Shown: piece by piece, positions 62,384-64,000 of the stretch
How the letters are laid out: each line of letters begins with the position of its first letter
How positions within the stretch are numbered: position 1 is the stretch's first letter
Assembly: GCF_032062135.1 (NCBI RefSeq)
Contig: NC_092860.1
Location: 125,677,455-125,741,454, forward strand
Reading direction: 5' to 3'
DNA: 64,000 nt
Source of the DNA: Pyxicephalus adspersus
Lineage: Eukaryota > Chordata > Amphibia > Anura > Pyxicephalidae
The notes under the pieces: model-generated
Database searches by the model: none
The model's input: only the letters and a program-made list of their open reading frames with translations
Told to the model about the DNA's origin: nothing
Translations under genes and position numbers: made by a program

Positions 62384-63779
62384 GTATATTGATATTTTAT
62401 TTTTATAATGCCATCTGTTAAAAAATGGGTTACACATATGTCAAAATTAGAGTACAGTGTTACCTTGGTATAAGTCCTTAATCCGTTCCAGATCCTTGGA
62501 CTTATACAAAACAGGACTTAGACCAAACAAATTATCCTCATAAGAAATAAAAGCAAAATGATTTATCCGTTCCCATGAAAAAAAAATCCTATTGGTATTG
62601 GCATGTTTTATTTACATTGATATAATTCAAACACTGCTTAATACTAAAGTACATAAATACAAAAGCAATTAGATGAAATAAATGAAAATTTAACCTCACT
62701 TTACCTTGCTGAGAATAGTCGAGTGCCTACTAGGATGGTGCTGAGAAGGGAGGAGGAGGAGATGTTATGTATATCACAGAGAGTTATAGTGCGGGTTGTT
62801 CACCGAATGGTAGTAACTGGCGCACTGATGCTCGTGGGCAGTCGTGGCTTTGTCTCGATAGAGGTAAGTAAAGGTAGTGCGCGGTGTTGGGACTCATTTT
62901 TACCCATACAAGTTCTAGCACAAAGGTTGTATACCAAGCAAGATTTTTAGTGTCCAAACAGGACTTATACCAAGCTGGACTTATTCCAAAGCGGACTTAT
63001 ACCGAGGTACCACTGTATATGCAATATTCCCCCACACTATGAACTTCATAACATGAGGGTTAATTAAAATTTAATTAAACCAAACCTACTACACCCCAGT
63101 TCATATTACCTTTCACACTCCTCTCTTGCACGTTGCCCGCCATCATTCCCTCCATGCTCCTTTCCTGCCCGTACTGCCACACTCTTCACTTTTTAGCTCC
63201 TCTTCTGCACATACTGCATTTCTTTGGTGTACAAATATTGATTCCTCCTCTCTCACCTTCTACACTATCATACTCTTTGCACACTCTTCTGTAATACAGC
63301 CTGCTATCATGCCCTCTGCTCTCCTCTTCCACACATACTTCTTGATATGTAATATGCTCAACTTTGCTCATTCTGGAATGGTTGTGGTTTTCCTAGTTAT
63401 AGTATTGTGGCAATAGAAATGTAGGGAAGTAAACCACAAGCGAGGACATTACTTGGAAGTGTTGGAATTCTGCCTGTCTTTGCTATACTGAAGAGACACC
63501 GCCAGACAATCTCACGCAACGTGTGTTTTTTTGTTTTTGTTTTTTCTTTTGGAACCAACAATAATGTCTCTCCAACCTAGGACACAAAATAGCCCAATAA
63601 CACACAGCAAATGACTGATTATCCCAGTAGTTATTAACGTTTCCATGTTGGTTTTGAATGCGAGCTCGTTTTATTGGTGTTACCTATTCTCCTGTTAATC
63701 GTTTTTTTTCTATATCTAAGCGTACAATTTTATATACTGTGCGAATTGTGATCTAATATGTTGTGTTTTTCTTTCTTAG
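62384..63779 (+). other. atp8a1: sequence between the two exon copies
   Basis: After 42 bases shared with the end of unit B, a unique 29-bp spacer leads into the second Tigger-like element and the copied intron. If the duplication is an assembly artefact, this interval does not exist as such in the genome. Confidence 0.7.
62455..63015. mobile_element. Tigger-like element, second copy
   Basis: TA (62453-62454) precedes 'cagtgttaccttggtataag'; the right end 'cttataccgaggtaccactg' is followed by TA. It is nearly identical to 60928-61480 over its last ~370 bp but carries indels and substitutions in its first ~180 bp. This suggests a different or recombinant left half. Confidence 0.75.
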
Positions 63780-63918
63780 AACCTTCATTTGCTTGGAGCA
63801 ACTGCTATAGAGGACAAGTTGCAGGACAATGTGCCAGAGACTATCGAGACACTGATTAAAGCTGACATTAGAATATGGATTTTGACTGGAGATAAACAAG
63901 AGACCGCTATTAATATTG
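63780..63918 (+). CDS. atp8a1: atp8a1 exon: P-domain TGDKQET, second copy
   Basis: This is an exact 139-nt copy of the exon at 62245, with the same acceptor (tttctttcttag) and donor (gtatat) and the same 46 encoded residues ending in [11 protein letters not shown]. It is the copy nearer to the downstream exons outside the window. It could serve as an alternative to the first copy. In-frame inclusion of both is impossible. It may be an assembly duplicate. Confidence 0.85.
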
Positions 63919-64000
63919 GTATATTGATATTTTATTTTTATAATGCCATCTGTTAAAAAAGCTAATATGGTTATTGCTATTTATTTTGCCATCCTATCTA
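63919..64000 (+). other. atp8a1: start of next atp8a1 intron
   Basis: This is AT-rich intron sequence to the window end. The next exon (human HSCKLLKKNMG segment) lies outside. Confidence 0.7.

Larger units (their letters stand above)
60928..62425 (+). repeat. Tandem duplication unit A (contains exon)
   Basis: It spans the Tigger-like element, 764 bp of intron, the TGDKQET exon and 42 bp of following intron. It matches unit B (62455-63960) at an offset of 1,535 bp. Only about six single-base differences are visible from roughly 61110 onward, whereas the first ~180 bp of the element differ more, with indels. A 29-bp spacer (62426-62454) separates the units. Confidence 0.92.
62455..63960 (+). 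repeat. Tandem duplication unit B (contains exon)
   Basis: This is the counterpart of unit A. It ends in 'ccatctgttaaaaaa', after which 63961 onward (gctaatatggttattgctat) differs from the 62426 spacer. The low divergence fits either a very recent duplication or two haplotypes placed in tandem by the assembler. Confidence 0.92.

Overview
This window is vertebrate nuclear DNA, almost certainly from a frog and probably a ranoid/neobatrachian one. The single recognisable host gene is split into short GT-AG exons with large introns. Its protein matches vertebrate ATP8A1 closely but not identically. The introns are full of repeat types typical of frog genomes: TTAA-flanked MITEs with 'tacacacgtg' ends, Tc1/mariner relics, hAT and Tigger-like elements, and a tRNA-type SINE whose 3' tail matches an L2-like LINE. 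Family and organism calls come from recalled protein and repeat sequences; no search was run.

The gene is atp8a1, the phosphatidylserine/aminophospholipid flippase (P4-ATPase subunit that pairs with CDC50A/TMEM30A), on the + strand. Eighteen exon positions (20 exon copies) are seen between 6524 and 63918. They run from the second transmembrane helix through the actuator domain (DGET), the PISL helix, the phosphorylation loop (DKTGT), the nucleotide-binding domain (KGAD) and the TGDKQET segment of the P domain. The first exons (N terminus, TM1) lie upstream and the last (GDGAND, TM5-TM10, C-tail) lie downstream. The phases of all neighbouring exons fit, except for one 46-nt exon that must lie between 6622 and 17875 and that I could not find.

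Layout: 1-6523 is an upstream intron with an L2-like LINE 3' end and a mariner; 6524-28231 carries TM2 and A-domain exons, including a tandem pair of alternative 74-nt exons (24841 and 25505); 28232-39406 is a long intron with a perfect 34-bp x 8 minisatellite, a 696-base N gap and an inverted duplication; 39407-43889 holds A-domain, TM3-TM4 and phosphorylation-site exons; 47130-57296 holds N-domain exons; 57297-64000 holds the TGDKQET exon, present twice in a ~1.5 kb tandem duplication bounded by a Tigger-like transposon.

I see no operon, CRISPR array, rRNA or free-standing tRNA gene, and no evidence of a new multi-gene system. The most interesting signals concern exon architecture: the mutually exclusive A-domain exons, the duplicated P-domain exon (real, or an assembly haplotype artefact), a GC-AG intron, and a decayed partial duplication of the exon at 47130.
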